From NCBI GenBank assembly GCA_022606425.2, contig JAHDVF020001375.1, positions 496,001-560,000 of the forward strand: a stretch of 64,000 bases of DNA, given 5' to 3'. Position 1 is the stretch's first letter; each line of letters opens with the position of its first letter. Positions 42,863-53,340 of this stretch are shown here, piece by piece. The translations under genes were made by a program, and so were the position numbers. This DNA is from Lepidostoma basale (Eukaryota; Arthropoda; Insecta; Trichoptera; Lepidostomatidae). The notes under the pieces are model-generated. The model saw nothing but the letters and a program-made list of their open reading frames with translations, made no database searches and was not told the origin of the DNA.

Positions 42863-43099
42863 AGCTGTCGCGCACGTCACATCAAGTGTCAACAACAAAA
42901 TAGAAACACCAAGTTCAAATCACGTTGTTTTCAGCAATAGTGTCCACACGGTATGCTTCACTTTTAGTACATTTTATTTAAAATTCAAATTTAGAACGTG
43001 TTTACAATTGAATCATACGTCAATGTTTACAAAATTCGAATACGAAATATTTATGTTCCCTCCATTTTAAATGTCAAGTAGAACGCATGATTTAAATTT

Positions 43100-43470
43100 T
43101 TCACGCGGTGTTTACACAATTAAAATAAAGTCGTCGCGGGGTTCTAAATTTGAAAAGTGAGATGAAAGCGTGTTCGTAAAATTCGATCGCGTGGTAGTTA
43201 CTCCGTTATCGGCGGTAGGACTTTAGTACTGTATGGGAGCACGCGGGCAAGTGGCGATACATTGATAGCGCTCCATAGAATAGATCCTCTTCAGAGTTCC
43301 CCTCCATGTCGCTAAGGACCATTTTACTTGGATCGCCGGTAGTCGTTTCGCCCTTAGTGGCAAGTGAAGTGAACATTTTCTTGATAAGATATTCGGAGGG
43401 GAGGGGCTTGCATTACGCCCCGCCCCTCACAAATCTCGATGGCTATTGTGGCCTGATATGCCGTTGTTAC
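43100..43470 (-). promoter_or_regulatory. Candidate promoter / 5' region of the minus-strand gene
   Basis: A CpG-rich, repeat-free block 240-600 bases upstream of the putative start. It has a GC box (GGGGCGGGGC on the minus strand, near 43425) and a flanking G-rich run. No TATA box is obvious at a fixed place. Position and composition suit a CpG-type promoter. Confidence 0.4.
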
Positions 43471-43479
43471 GAATATGAT

Positions 43480-44510
43480 ATTAATTATGTAATAATTATT
43501 TTTGTTATATAAAGTAATATATGGAGATTTTCATATGAATATATTCATGTTTTATCTTAAAATATATATATATATATATTCAAGAGAAATTAATTAATTA
43601 AATTAATACAAAAAAAAGGAAGTAAGATAAAAAATTTAATTAAAAAAAAAAATGCCAGAAATTAATAAATATTTTGGTAATAAAACATGGCTCTCATATT
43701 TCATAATAATTCGTTTTTATTTGAATCAGGCTAATTTAACATGTTTTAAAATAAAAAATAAAAAATGTAAAAAAATACATATTTAATATTTTTGACCAAA
43801 ATGATGTTAGAATTATATTAAATAAGAGTAAATATTTTCATAATATCATTATCTAAATACATAATATCACCATCAATAATTCGATTATCATTTTGAAACC
43901 TCAGATTACGAACAGGCCCACCCGTGGTACCCGCCCCCATTCACGGCATCCCTTTTCCCAGCATGGGCCTGTCTCTCTCTAACGCATAATCCTACCGAAC
44001 AAAGCCACTTGTAGGGCGGAGCGAGAGAAAAGTGTCCTCTCTCTTTTCTTGGGTAGAATTGGAAAATTAATACAAGTTTCAACCAATTATGTTTTTTAAT
44101 AACAACAAAACTGAAAATATAAAAAAATAAAAGGTAATGTAACCTATGTATAAACGTTAAAAATACTTTTAAAATGTTCTGCATGAGTCCATTTGATAAT
44201 AATAATTATTATTAAGAAGCTACAAGTACCTATGACATTTTTTTCTAAATAAATATTTTTAAATTAAAGCATTGTTAACTCTTTTATTTTTAAAAAAGTA
44301 AAAAAAAATTCAACTCTATTTCATTTTGTTCTTATATATATCTACAGGTAAAATAAAAATAAAATATAACATAACAATTAAAATATTTATAAAGTAAAAA
44401 AATATTTATTGTCTCTCATACAGTGATAAAAAAACTCCATATTAAATATATATATGAAAATGTCTGTAATTTTCAAGTTTTCCTTTCCTTTATAATAGTG
44501 ATATTTGTCG
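43480..44510. other. AT-rich sequence with a (TA)n microsatellite and one GC patch
   Basis: (TA)9 at about 43562-43579. The patch 43910-44050 is GC-richer (GAACAGGCCCACCCGTGGTA) and unique, on the distal side of the promoter region; it could be regulatory. Confidence 0.35.
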
Positions 44511-44603
44511 CCATGGTTTTTGATTTATTTTGGAACATTTATGCTTTTGTTATAAAAAATATTATGAATAAATTAAAAATAATAATTTAAAGTTGTTATT
44601 GGG

Positions 44604-44830
44604 GTTCAGGTATTAACTTACAACAAAGGAAATAAATCAAAGATTGGACTTGATGTTACATTTATTTGATTATTTATAATACTTTCTTTATTTTTAATTG
44701 CTTCTTTAATTTCTAAAATTTCGAGATTGTTCGAAGTTATATTTCTATTATTAACATGCAAAATTTCAACGCCATTATCTTTATTAAATGAATGATATTT
44801 TTTTCCCATGTTGTAAGTTAATACCTGAAC
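44604..44830. mobile_element. 227-bp MITE with perfect 21-bp inverted ends
   Basis: Ends GTTCAGGTATTAACTTACAA(C) at 44604-44624 and its exact complement at 44810-44830. No target duplication is clear and there is no coding frame of note. A truncated second copy at 49046-49144 plus 49532-49560 matches its interior, which supports a mobile family. Confidence 0.8.
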
Positions 44831-44976
44831 ATATAAGCTTCAAATTATTACTTTATATTTTAAATTTATTCATAATATTTGTTTTAACAAAAGCACAAAC
44901 GTTCCAAAATAAGTCATTTTAACATCTGTCAAAACTGATCACATTTGTGATTAAAAAAAATTATATTCATATATCA

Positions 44977-45008
44977 CCGATGAAGGGCTGGTTAGTCCGA
45001 AACATGTT
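44977..45008 (+). ncRNA. Hammerhead-like core, family HF (U4 changed)
   Basis: CCGATGA, extra A, a five-pair stem II GGGCT/AGTCC with loop GGTT, GAAA, CATG, GTT. The second core base is C instead of T. Flanks CAC and TGGTG allow stem I. Confidence 0.5.
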
Positions 45009-45114
45009 TGGTGTTTAATTTTCATCATTTTAATAAAGTGAGTGTTGTATACTAAGTATATAAAAAAAGAAACATTAAACAACTACAACACAAAGTTATG
45101 GCGAATACAGAAGA

Positions 45115-45180
45115 AAAGTTTTCTTTTATATTAATTATTTAACGTGAAGAATTAAATTACTGTTCAAGAAACAATAAATG
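45115..45180. mobile_element. Outer end of a family HC element
   Basis: TATTAATTATTTAACGTGAA and TGTTCAAGAAACAATAAATG only; both arms are gone. Confidence 0.55.
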
Positions 45181-45590
45181 ACATTACAGATATTATAAAT
45201 ATTACTTAGTTAAGGCAAGGCAAAGGCAAATCAATATTTATCTAAAGATATGTGTTTCATGTAGAGTAGTTTCATATGTGTTGAGATGCTAGGAGCCTTA
45301 TAATTATATAAAAAATACTGATTTTAAATATTGGTATTAAAATTGTTAAAGTGGATTCGTCTTCAATACAATTGAATTGAAATTAACTACTGCTGAATTA
45401 TTAAACGTTATATATTAATAAGGCAACTGTAATAAATTTAAAATCCATTATATAGAAAACGAATCCTCTCAAAATACTTAATTCCAATATTTAAATTCAG
45501 GACATTTTACATAAATAGTTTTAAGATTATTTTTGTATAGAATCATGTTAACCACCCCTGATCTGTATGTATTGTATATAAAGGATTAAG
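45180..45590. other. AT-rich sequence without recognised feature
   Basis: Nothing supported. Confidence 0.4.
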
Positions 45591-45720
45591 TTAGTAACAG
45601 TGTCATCAGTATGTCGATGTCAGCGAGCCTGGCGAAACCGGTCGCAGTCGAAATAAAGACGAAAGTGGAAGTAGTTAAAAACCATCGTTTTATTTAATTT
45701 TTAAGAGAAATATGTTTTCA
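45590..45720 (+). repeat. Family HD half-element
   Basis: Core plus right arm GAAATAAAGACGAAAGTGGA and AACCATCGTTTTATTTAA. The left arm is missing. Confidence 0.7.
45611..45643 (+). ncRNA. Hammerhead-like core, family HD (core changed)
   Basis: ATGTCGA, extra T, stem II GTCAG/CTGGC with loop CGAGC, GAAA, CCGG, GTC. The T-G pair in stem II is still a wobble. Core bases C3 and A6 differ from consensus. Confidence 0.4.
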
Positions 45721-45729
45721 TTAAATTTT

Positions 45730-46150
45730 GTTTTAAATAAAAATCATATTTATTAAATGTAGATAGAGACTACGAAGCGTTTGTAAAGATCTGTTACAAA
45801 GGCGTTATTGAAACTTTACAAAAAATAAATTGAAATAAGCTTGGAAGCATAGGATCACAAATCCGTCGTTACACGCGGCAGCTGTAGACTGATGTAGATT
45901 ATGTTTGGCGTAGCTTCAACGTAGCAAAGGCGTAGCGAGCAGATAAAATATGTTTAGGAACCTCTGAACTAGGCGAAAGGAATTGTTAAAAGAAGAAGAT
46001 GTCAGAAAATGAAAGGTAACTTTTGTGGCCATCAGAAGAATTGTAGTAACTAATGAATAGCAATATTAAATATATTTATGATCAATTTGATTCTAAGATC
46101 TAAGATAATCTCTTATTGGGAATTCATTTTATATAACAATTTTAATGTTT
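45730..46150. other. Unique, mostly AT-rich sequence
   Basis: A moderate-GC patch at 45850-45970. Nothing recognised. Confidence 0.3.
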
Positions 46151-46500
46151 TTTAGGACATTTTTTCTCTTTTGTATTTATTTCGACGGCGAACGGTTTCG
46201 CCAGGTTCGCTGGCACCGACAGACTGGCTGGACGGGTCGCTATCGAAATAAAGTCGAAAGTCGAAGCAGTTCTTAAAAAACATTTAATTTAATGATAATT
46301 ATATAAAACGATATTCTTGAACTACTTTCCGTTTTGTCTTTACTTGACTAGTCTATTGATGCCAGCAAACCTGGCGAAACGGGTTGCTGTCGAAATAAAG
46401 ACAAAAGTGGAAGTAGTAAAAGAACATAATTTTATTTATTTATTATTTAAAATGAACTTCCATCTAGAGATTTCAGTAAAATCAATTGATATAATTTAAT
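46150..46500. repeat. Two adjacent family HD elements
   Basis: First 46165-46290: left arm ACGGTTTCGCCAGGTTCGCT and right arm GGTCGCTATCGAAATAAAG with a damaged centre. Second 46295-46440: GATGCCAGCAAACCTGGCGA, GAAACGGGTTGC (decayed core), then the right flank TAAAATGAACTTCCATCTAG to 46500. Confidence 0.7.
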
Positions 46501-46839
46501 TATTAAATTTAACGAAAACACTGTTTTTTTTTTCATTTTTGAATTTATTTTTCTCGGTATGTTTTGAAGGCTTGGCAGGAAAACGATATACTTGTAAACT
46601 TAGAACAATATGTCGAGAAAAATAACTCAAAAGTGGAAAAACATTGGTTTAGTTTATTATAAAAATCGTAATTTAATTATAGTTTTTCAATTTAACAAAA
46701 ATTAAATGCACGCTACTTTTCTGTAGCCCCAGATCTTTGATCAGGAATCAGATGTATTTCTTTAAACCCACGATTTTTCTGATTCGTGTATTTTTATACT
46801 AAAAAATAATGAACAAATGGGTGGAATTTCTTATTAGGG

Positions 46840-47060
46840 GTAATCTACGTCAGCGTTCCGCCTCGCAATATCATGGCGTTTTCCATTTTTCATCCGTAAT
46901 CCAACCTTAATCCACCTGGAAAAATCCCATTCACTGAAGCGATTTCCCTCTCAGCCCTCACAATGATTACCATACAAAAGGTTTTTATGAAATAATCCCG
47001 GGAGCTAGTGATGTCACACCCCTTGGAATATATTCCAATCGGCATGATGCCGCACCTACC
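46840..47060. promoter_or_regulatory. Unique island with paired TAATCC and TEAD-like sites
   Basis: CGTAATCCAACCTTAATCCA (two TAATCC sites), GGAAAAATCCC (Rel/Dorsal-like), AATAATCCCGGG, and the palindrome GGAATATATTCC (TEAD/Scalloped-like). Repeat-free and without a frame. Candidate enhancer upstream of the minus-strand gene. Confidence 0.35.
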
Positions 47061-47214
47061 TAGCATACATTGAAATGTAATACTCGCATTATTGGGGCAA
47101 TACTAATATTGTTACAAAAAAAAATTACAATAGTTTGATATAAAGCCCTACTTGGTGGTTTGGCATAATATTTAAACATTAAATTAAACACATTTTCACT
47201 TCGTATAAGCTACG

Positions 47215-47425
47215 TCATTTGATTTATTGTTTCTTGAATAATGATGTAAAACTCCGTGTTAAATAATTAATACGAATGAAAACGTCAGTTTTCTAGAAGT
47301 TTTATTATATTTTATGAGAATGACATGTTTCGCCTTTCTAAGGCAGTATCAAATGTGTCACATTTGATAATGCCTTAGAAGGGCGAAACAAGAAGATTTT
47401 CATTCGTATTAATTACTATATTTGA
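47215..47425. mobile_element. Hairpin element, family HC
   Basis: Outer end TATTGTTTCTTGAATAATGA, left arm AAACGTCAGTTTTCTAGAAG, centre TCAAATGTGTCACATTTGA and right arm ending early (GGGCGAAACAAGAAGATTTT), i.e. an internal deletion. Confidence 0.75.
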
Positions 47426-47528
47426 TACTTCCGTATGAAGCACTTAATTTGTGGTGTGATATTATTAAATATTATAATAATACCATTTTAAAATTTGTAT
47501 ATAAACCACTTTATTTGTTATAAATACC

Positions 47529-47560
47529 AACCGGTTTCGCTCCCGCCAGAGCTTTGTCAG
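47529..47560 (-). ncRNA. Hammerhead-like core, family HG (G8 changed)
   Basis: Minus strand: CTGACAA, extra A, stem II GCTC/GAGC (perfect, loop TGGCGG), GAAA, CCGG, GTT, with stem I CC/GG next to the core. G8 is A, so it is probably inactive. Confidence 0.45.
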
Positions 47561-47599
47561 GGAAACCTAAGAATAATAATAAGAAGAAGATGTTTAATA

Positions 47600-48120
47600 T
47601 GACATATTATAATATAATCAATCATTGGGTTATGTATCAAAAATATTTTCCCTTCCAATTTAAATAGCAAAGAAAGTTTGAACATCTGCAGGGTTTTAAA
47701 GATTTTGAATAGATTTCAAAATTGGTGAACCGGTTCGAACCGGTCTGACTAACCTAAGGTACATCTCTAGCGTGAAACGTATAAAAATCATCCTTCGCGT
47801 ATGCCCTTTGTGCGAGCGGACAGATGAAATCATGCGTGTTACATTATTAAAATAATTATTGCAATTTGTTATAAATTTTGAAACGAAAGCATTGTTTTCG
47901 GCAACCCGTATAATTATTTTCCCAAAATTTTGCTAGGCGGGAGCTCGATGGAAAAGGTTTATTATTTAATTTGAATTTGGAAAGCGCTCTCTGAAGATTG
48001 TCAGATTTTTAATTCTGTACTTACAGATTCAAATTTAGTTTGAATCTATTCAATATGTAAATATATAAATTAAATATTTTTTATTTCATAAATTTCGCAC
48101 AACATATGAGTATAGTCATT
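47600..48120. other. AT-rich sequence without recognised feature
   Basis: A short direct repeat GAACCGGTTCGAACCGGT near 47726 is a partial dyad. Otherwise nothing. Confidence 0.3.
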
Positions 48121-48124
48121 TAGA

Positions 48125-48705
48125 GTTCTTCTTCTTCTTTTTGTCCTGTCACACCTCCGCGGTGCATAGGGCCTCAAGGAACCTTCTCCACTCGACTTTA
48201 TTGCATGCCTGATGCCTAACATCATCCCAAGTGAGGCCTGCTGCCTCGTCCTTCAGTGCTCTTCCTCGCTTTCACTTTCCCCAAATTGGGGACCAGTCTA
48301 GTACGCCCTGAGCGATGCAGGCTGGGTTCCGTCTCAGAGTGTGACCGATCCACTGCCATTTACGTCTAGCGAATTGTTCTCTAATTAAGTTTTCGCCTGC
48401 CACGGTCCAAAGAACGGCATTTGACACGGTTTGGGGCCAATAAAACTTGAATATTGAGCGCAAGCACCTATTTATAAACACCTGGAGATTTCCAAAAACG
48501 TCCGCGATAGATTTCCAATTCTCATATCCGTACAGCAATACGCTTTTAATGCTACTGCTGAATATTTGGAGCTTGAGCTTTCTCGAAATGATACTGGAAC
48601 GCCATACAGGGCGAGGCATAGCGAAAGCTCCCCTTGCTTTATTGAGTCTTCTGGCTACATCTTTCTCCGTACCTCCCGAGCCTGCTATCATACTATTTAG
48701 AGTAA
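48125..48705 (-). pseudogene. Non-LTR reverse transcriptase C-terminus, 139-codon frame
   Basis: The minus-strand frame 48691-48272 reads EKDVARRLNKARGAF, IFSSSIKSVLLYGYENWK, INRCLRSIFKFYWP and RKWQWIGHTLRR, ending after LDWSP. This is the thumb and C-terminal part of a non-LTR polymerase, a different family from the WFGHMERM copies. 3' tail CTTCTTCTTTTTGTCCTGTC (plus strand). 5'-truncated, frame intact, so fairly young. Confidence 0.85.
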
Positions 48706-48739
48706 TTTAGAGTTATGAAGTATTAAATATGTTATAAAC

Positions 48740-49045
48740 AAAATAAATGGTGCACTCAAAGTCATTACCGCAAATATAAATATATCGACTGAAGCAAAGA
48801 TGGCAGTGCACAATGGAGTTCTAGTGCCGACCCTTATGTATGGAAGTGAAGCTTGGAGTTGGCGAAAGAAGGATGAAATTAGGATAAATGCCGTAGAAAT
48901 GAGGTCACTTTGAAGAATGTGCGGAAAAACAATGTACGATAAAATATCTAATGATGAAGTAAGAAAGGAATGTAAGACGGATGAATGCGTGATAAATGAA
49001 ATTAAGAAAGGATCACTAAGATGGTTTGGACATATGGAACGAATG
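48740..49045 (+). pseudogene. Non-LTR fragment (WFGHMERM family), 3'-truncated
   Basis: NGALKVITANINISTEAKMA, VHNGVLVPTLMYGSEAWSWR, a stop, RMCGKTMYDKI and SLRWFGHMERM. It is cut off at 49045 where the MITE fragment starts, so it lacks the usual 3' end. Confidence 0.75.
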
Positions 49046-49560
49046 ATTATAATATTTTCCTATTTTTAATTGCTTTTTTAATTTCTAATATTTCGAGATT
49101 GTTCAAAGTTATATTTCTATTATTAACAGGCAGAATTTTAACGCTTCCTCTTCTTCTTCTGCTTTATTTAGGACTGTGTCCTGTTATTTCTCGGAGCCTG
49201 TTCCTGGGATGCAGATGTCCAACTCTCTCGCCATCTTTTAGGTGGTCTTCCTGCAGGTCGATTTCCTGTTGGTACTTTATTTGCGGCTATATTTATCACT
49301 CTTTCAGAACATGCTCTTTCCACGTGATCTCTCCAGTAGCGTTTTCACAGTCTTCCTCATCGCACGATACCTTGCACATTGCAGATCTTTCGTATTTCAG
49401 AATTTTTTATTTTGTCTCGGAGTGTCGTTCCCGCAACGGATCGGAGAGTCTTCATTTCTGTGGTTCTTAGGAGACATTTTGTTCTGATGGTAGGTGTCAG
49501 CTCTCGTTTCTATTCCATACGCCACTATATCAACGCCATTATCTTTATAAAATGAACGAT
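49046..49560. mobile_element. Truncated MITE copy split by a retroelement
   Basis: 49046-49144 and 49532-49560 together match the interior of the MITE at 44604-44830. The break is at AACGC, present on both sides. Confidence 0.7.
49145..49531 (-). pseudogene. 5'-truncated non-LTR element inserted in the MITE copy
   Basis: Same family as 17735-18240. Minus strand: GIETRADTYHQNKMSPKNH-like, TLRSVAGTT-like and RPAGRPPKRW, then the 3' tail (plus-strand TTCCTCTTCTTCTTCTGC). AACGC occurs on both sides (49140-49144, 49532-49536), a clear target-site duplication. Confidence 0.85.
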
Positions 49561-49789
49561 CTCAAAATATGTTATTATTTGTTTTTATAGTGTTCTGTTG
49601 TAGCTTGGGTACAAGCGAAACTATTTGGTATAATTACAATTCTGTGGTTATATAAGTTTATATAATTTTCAAGAAAGAATAAATCAGTTATTTGAAATAT
49701 TAGTTTTTGTATTGTTTCATATAGCTGGCATATATATGGTTTATATAAAACACCGGATGATATAGAACACAGGGTAATATAAAACAACC

Positions 49790-50010
49790 AAATTTAGCGC
49801 TGGATAAATACTGGAATGGCTGTTCTACTGATTACACGGCGATGTGTTTACGGCGCTCGTTTGATTTACTGTTTTCATAAAGAGCCGCCATTGCCCTTTA
49901 TTGCACTTCTATAAAGTGACAAATTCTGGAATTACGACTTCTAAATCACACTCGCGATACGGGCGTGATGATACTCAAGTACCGCCGTCACGATTGTAAA
50001 TGAAATTCGA
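49790..50010. promoter_or_regulatory. GC-richer unique island
   Basis: Repeat-free, with CATAAAGAGCC, CCCTTTATTGCAC, CTATAAAGTG and GATACGGGCGTG. No exon-like frame. Candidate enhancer. Confidence 0.3.
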
Positions 50011-50079
50011 ATTGTGTCCCGGAATGAAATAATGCAGCTATGTCAATATTATTAACAGTTGGTATTGCTTATTTTTCTT

Positions 50080-50525
50080 CATGGTTACAATTCTACGGAT
50101 TGATCTGCAATACGCTTCACTTGTTTCCTTCACTAAGTCCTTTCTCCATCTAGTTTTATCATTTCTGTGTAGCTACCACAGCGCATGTCTCCCATCACCT
50201 GGTCCATACAGGCGCCCCATGGGCTGCCTCTGCAATTTCTGCACTCCACCATTCCCTCTGCGATATTATTAAGCAGTCCCGGATGCCTACTCATATGGCC
50301 TATCTAGTTTGTTTGTTGCTGTGCAAACCTCTTGAGCATTTGACTCGTTTGTTTTCCGGCCCTTTTCATTATTTCGCTGTTTTGGATGTGTTCCGACCAA
50401 TGAATCCCCATGTGTCTGTAGCACCACATTTCAAAAGCAGCTAGACGTCTGCACTCACTTTGGCCAATATTCCATGTCTCGCAGCCATACAGCAGCACAT
50501 TCCAGACAAAAGTCTTGATCAGATT
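50080..50525 (-). pseudogene. Non-LTR reverse transcriptase C-terminus
   Basis: Minus strand 50498-50304: LLYGCETWNIGQSECRRLAA, FEMWCYRHMG and WSEHIQNSEI. The frame then decays (GRPMGRLYGPGDGRHAL-like). 5'-truncated at about 50525. A different family from the copies above. Confidence 0.75.
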
Positions 50526-50579
50526 TTTTTCTAATTGCTTATTGAATTTAATTGCTTGTTGAATCTATAAAACATACTG

Positions 50580-50905
50580 GGAGCCTATGAGATGCGGCGC
50601 TACAGAATGATTTGAGGAATTCACTGAACAGACCACATCACGAATGACGAGGTTCTCAGTAGAATCGAAGGAGGGAGACAACTTGTCAAATCCATTTCAG
50701 AGAGGCGAGCCCGATGAGGGTTACCTGCATGACAAAATAGAGGGGATGATTTCCCCGACGGGAATATCTGAAATAGGTTTGTGATGATATGAACTGCATT
50801 TCATGTGTTGAATTGAGGAGGGCTGCAGAAGATCGAGCGCAGTGGATGACGAGACTGAAGATATTGCTGCAAATCCTTAGGATGAATAAGAAGAAAAAAT
50901 ACAAT
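50580..50905 (+). pseudogene. Non-LTR C-terminal fragment
   Basis: Plus strand: EMRRYRMI, GIHWTDHITNDEVL-like, RIEGGRQLVKSI, then AAEDRAQWMTRLKILLQI at the end. Broken by stops. A relative of 50080-50525 in the opposite direction. Confidence 0.65.
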
Positions 50906-50944
50906 CAAGTCGAATACATAAACATATATATTATATACAAATAT

Positions 50945-51145
50945 GTAGATAAAGCAGGCAGATAGGACGATTCTGGAGAGACCACGTTGAGAGGATAGAC
51001 TTAGCAAGGATTCCCAAGATCGTGATGCACGACTCTCTGAGGGCCGTCGACCACCAGTACGCCTATCAAAGAGATGGAAGTCTTCATCACTTGAGCAAGA
51101 TAGGTACCAAATAGATCGCAAGATCTACAGAAAGAAGAATAATAT
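50945..51145 (+). pseudogene. Non-LTR 3' end
   Basis: Plus strand: GRFWRDHVERIDLARIPK, then tail bases GGGCCGTCGACCACCAGTAC and AGATCGCAAGATCTACAGAA with a GAAGAA end. Shares the tail with 61390-61535 and 40140-40267. Confidence 0.65.
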
Positions 51146-51447
51146 ATATCGTTTGGACCAAACCTTTTATGTTCATTTTATATTAGTAAATTTCTATCTA
51201 AATCTTATAGATACAAATTCAGCATACGTATTACATACTACTTATATAATTTGAAAAAATACATGTTCATTTTTTTGTGAATTTTGCATTAATAAAGACG
51301 TTATATTTATTAAATCTATTATTAGTACCTATTGTTTATTAATTATATAAAACGATAAAGACCGAGGGTTGAAATCGATGGTAACATTTAATAATTTATT
51401 TTACAATAGCTCATTATTACGAAGAAGGCTTTGGTTCGTGTCTAGGC

Positions 51448-52194
51448 TTGAACACAAGTCCCGTATTAGGGTTCAGGCTTCTGTTCCCTACACCAACATC
51501 CAGCTAAGGTCGGAGATATAATGATTACTATTGAACACAAGTCCCGTATTAGAGTTCAAGCTTCTGTTCCCTACACCAACATCCAGCTAAGGTCGGAGAT
51601 ATAATGATTACTATTGAACACAAGTCCCGTATTAGAGTTCAAGCTTCTGTTCCCTACACCAACATCCAGCTAAGGTCGGAGATATAATGATTACTATTGA
51701 ACACAAGTCCCGTATTAGAGTTCAAGCTTCTGTTCCCTACACCAACATCCAGCTAAGGTCGGAGATATAATGATTACTATTGAACACAAGTCCCGTATTA
51801 GAGTTCAAGCTTCTGTTCCCTACACCAACATCCAGCTAAGGTCGGAGATATAATGATTACTATTGAACACAAGTCCCGTATTAGAGTTCAAGCTTCTGTT
51901 CCCTACACCAACATCCAGCTAAGGTCGGAGATATAATGATTACTATTGAACACAAGTCCCGTATTAGAGTTCAAGCTTCTGTTCCCTACACCAACATCCA
52001 GCTAAGGTCGGAGATATAATGATTACTATTGAACACAAGTCCCGTATTAGAGTTCAAGCTTCTGTTCCCTACACCAACATCCAGCTAAGGTCGGAGATAT
52101 AATGATTACTATTGAACACAAGTCCCGTATTAGAGTTCAAGCTTCTGTTCCCTACACCAACATCCAGCTAAGGTCGGAGATATAATGATTACTA
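51448..52194 (+). repeat. 83-bp tandem array, nine units, nearly perfect
   Basis: The unit starts TTGAACACAAGTCCCGTATT and contains CCTACACCAACATCCAGCTA and GGAGATATAATGATTACTA. Spacing is exactly 83 bases across all nine units. Units 2-9 look identical; unit 1 differs at a few positions (GGGTTCAGG for GAGTTCAAG). The array grew out of a copy of the short repeat seen at 32650-32800. Such homogeneity means very recent expansion or strong conversion. Confidence 0.95.
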
Positions 52195-52199
52195 TTTAT

Positions 52200-52660
52200 C
52201 CTTCTTCTTTAAGATTCAATAAATTTTTCAATATTTGCACATCGTGTAATACACCTAAGTTAATTCTTTCGACTCTCAAAATTTATTTGACTTGGTTTTT
52301 AATAGATTTTGCTTTATATTCACATCTCCAACGAATACATTCTTTATCATTCTCTCTTCATTCATTCTCTTCGCGTTTATAAACCATATATTTTTTAAAT
52401 ACAATGGATTTAATCAATGTAATTAGAATTCATTATGCTATCTCAAATGTGAGAAAAAATAATAGCATATTGTTATGAAAAAGGAATTGGATCGTATCCA
52501 GAATTGAATCCAAGTCGCTTGGATCTGAAGTCAAATGATTTGTATCCTAGACAACCACCCGGTTTTCATAGCAACATTTAATTTTTTTAATTCGTAACTT
52601 GCATTTTTTATTTAATATTGGCGCTCAACAATATCTCGAGTTACTGATATAAATAGTAAG
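52200..52660. other. AT-rich sequence with a short dispersed repeat
   Basis: 52475-52555 resembles 32650-32800 (ATCGTATCCAGAATTGAATC). Nothing else seen. Confidence 0.35.
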
Positions 52661-52664
52661 CTTG

Positions 52665-52915
52665 AAGAAAGGCAGATGAAATGGTGCGGGCATATAAAAT
52701 GGAGACCACCAGACCACACAGTATATAGAGTTTTGTCTGTGAATCTTCCTCTTCAACGAAAGATCTAGGAACACGTGGATGATTCAGTGCAATAGCGTCT
52801 TGAAGAGAAATGGCTTGAGTGAAGGCGATACTCAGAACCGAGAGGTACCGACCCCAACAGTCAACACAAATAATGAGTTAGGATAGCACCAGGAAGAAGA
52901 AGAAGAAGTTTAATA
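52665..52915 (+). pseudogene. Non-LTR 3' end
   Basis: Plus strand: LEERQMKWCGHIKWRPPDHT, VYRVLSVNLPLQRKI, stop, then degenerate, ending AGCACCAGGAAGAAGAAGAA. The CGHIKWRPPD block is the equivalent of WFGHMERM. Confidence 0.7.
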
Positions 52916-53174
52916 AACAATAAATTAAAAAAACTAATTATTATATTAAGCAGAATCCACCTTTCTGGATTGTTGGGGTATGGTAACGTTGACAAATATA
53001 TGGCAGGTATAATGTGGTGTAAGTCTCTATGGTCGTGCATTAATGCTAACAGGTTCATAATAATACGCCATATTGAAAATATGCTAATTAATACCGTGCG
53101 GGTATTTGTATTGATCAAATTATTGCGGCAAAGATATAAAAAAAAAATATACAAAAGTTTTTAATACTCGAGTT

Positions 53175-53340
53175 TCTGCTAATCACAAAAGCATTATCTG
53201 GTTGATTAAGGAGTTTTATCGCGACAGTCGGAATCCACCGATTTAGGGAAAGCGAACGGATTTACGGAAGAGCTGCGCAGATGTCTCTGCGCATGGTGCT
53301 TTGATGTGCAGAGGGAAATTAGCTTAAGAGCATATTTTTT
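53175..53340. promoter_or_regulatory. GC-richer unique island
   Basis: TTGATTAAGGAG, TTTTATCGCGAC, TCCACCGATTTAGGG and the dyad GCGCAGATGTCTCTGCGC (arms of 7, centre 4). Candidate conserved non-coding element. Confidence 0.25.

Larger units (their letters stand above)
44515..45115. repeat. Nested palindromes: HF element around a small MITE
   Basis: Outer arms 44522-44592 and about 44836-44925 pair (TTTGGAACATTTATGCTTTT against its complement), enclosing the 227-bp MITE at 44604-44830. Downstream follows the HF hammerhead-like core and the block TTATGGCGAATACAGAAGAA. Confidence 0.75.

Noticed and set aside
42708..43070. 120-codon plus-strand frame
   Set aside because: The shadow of the minus-strand candidate exon; it continues into AT-rich DNA without a pattern.
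51448..52194. CRISPR array
   Set aside because: Units are contiguous and identical without unique spacers, and the DNA is clearly eukaryotic.
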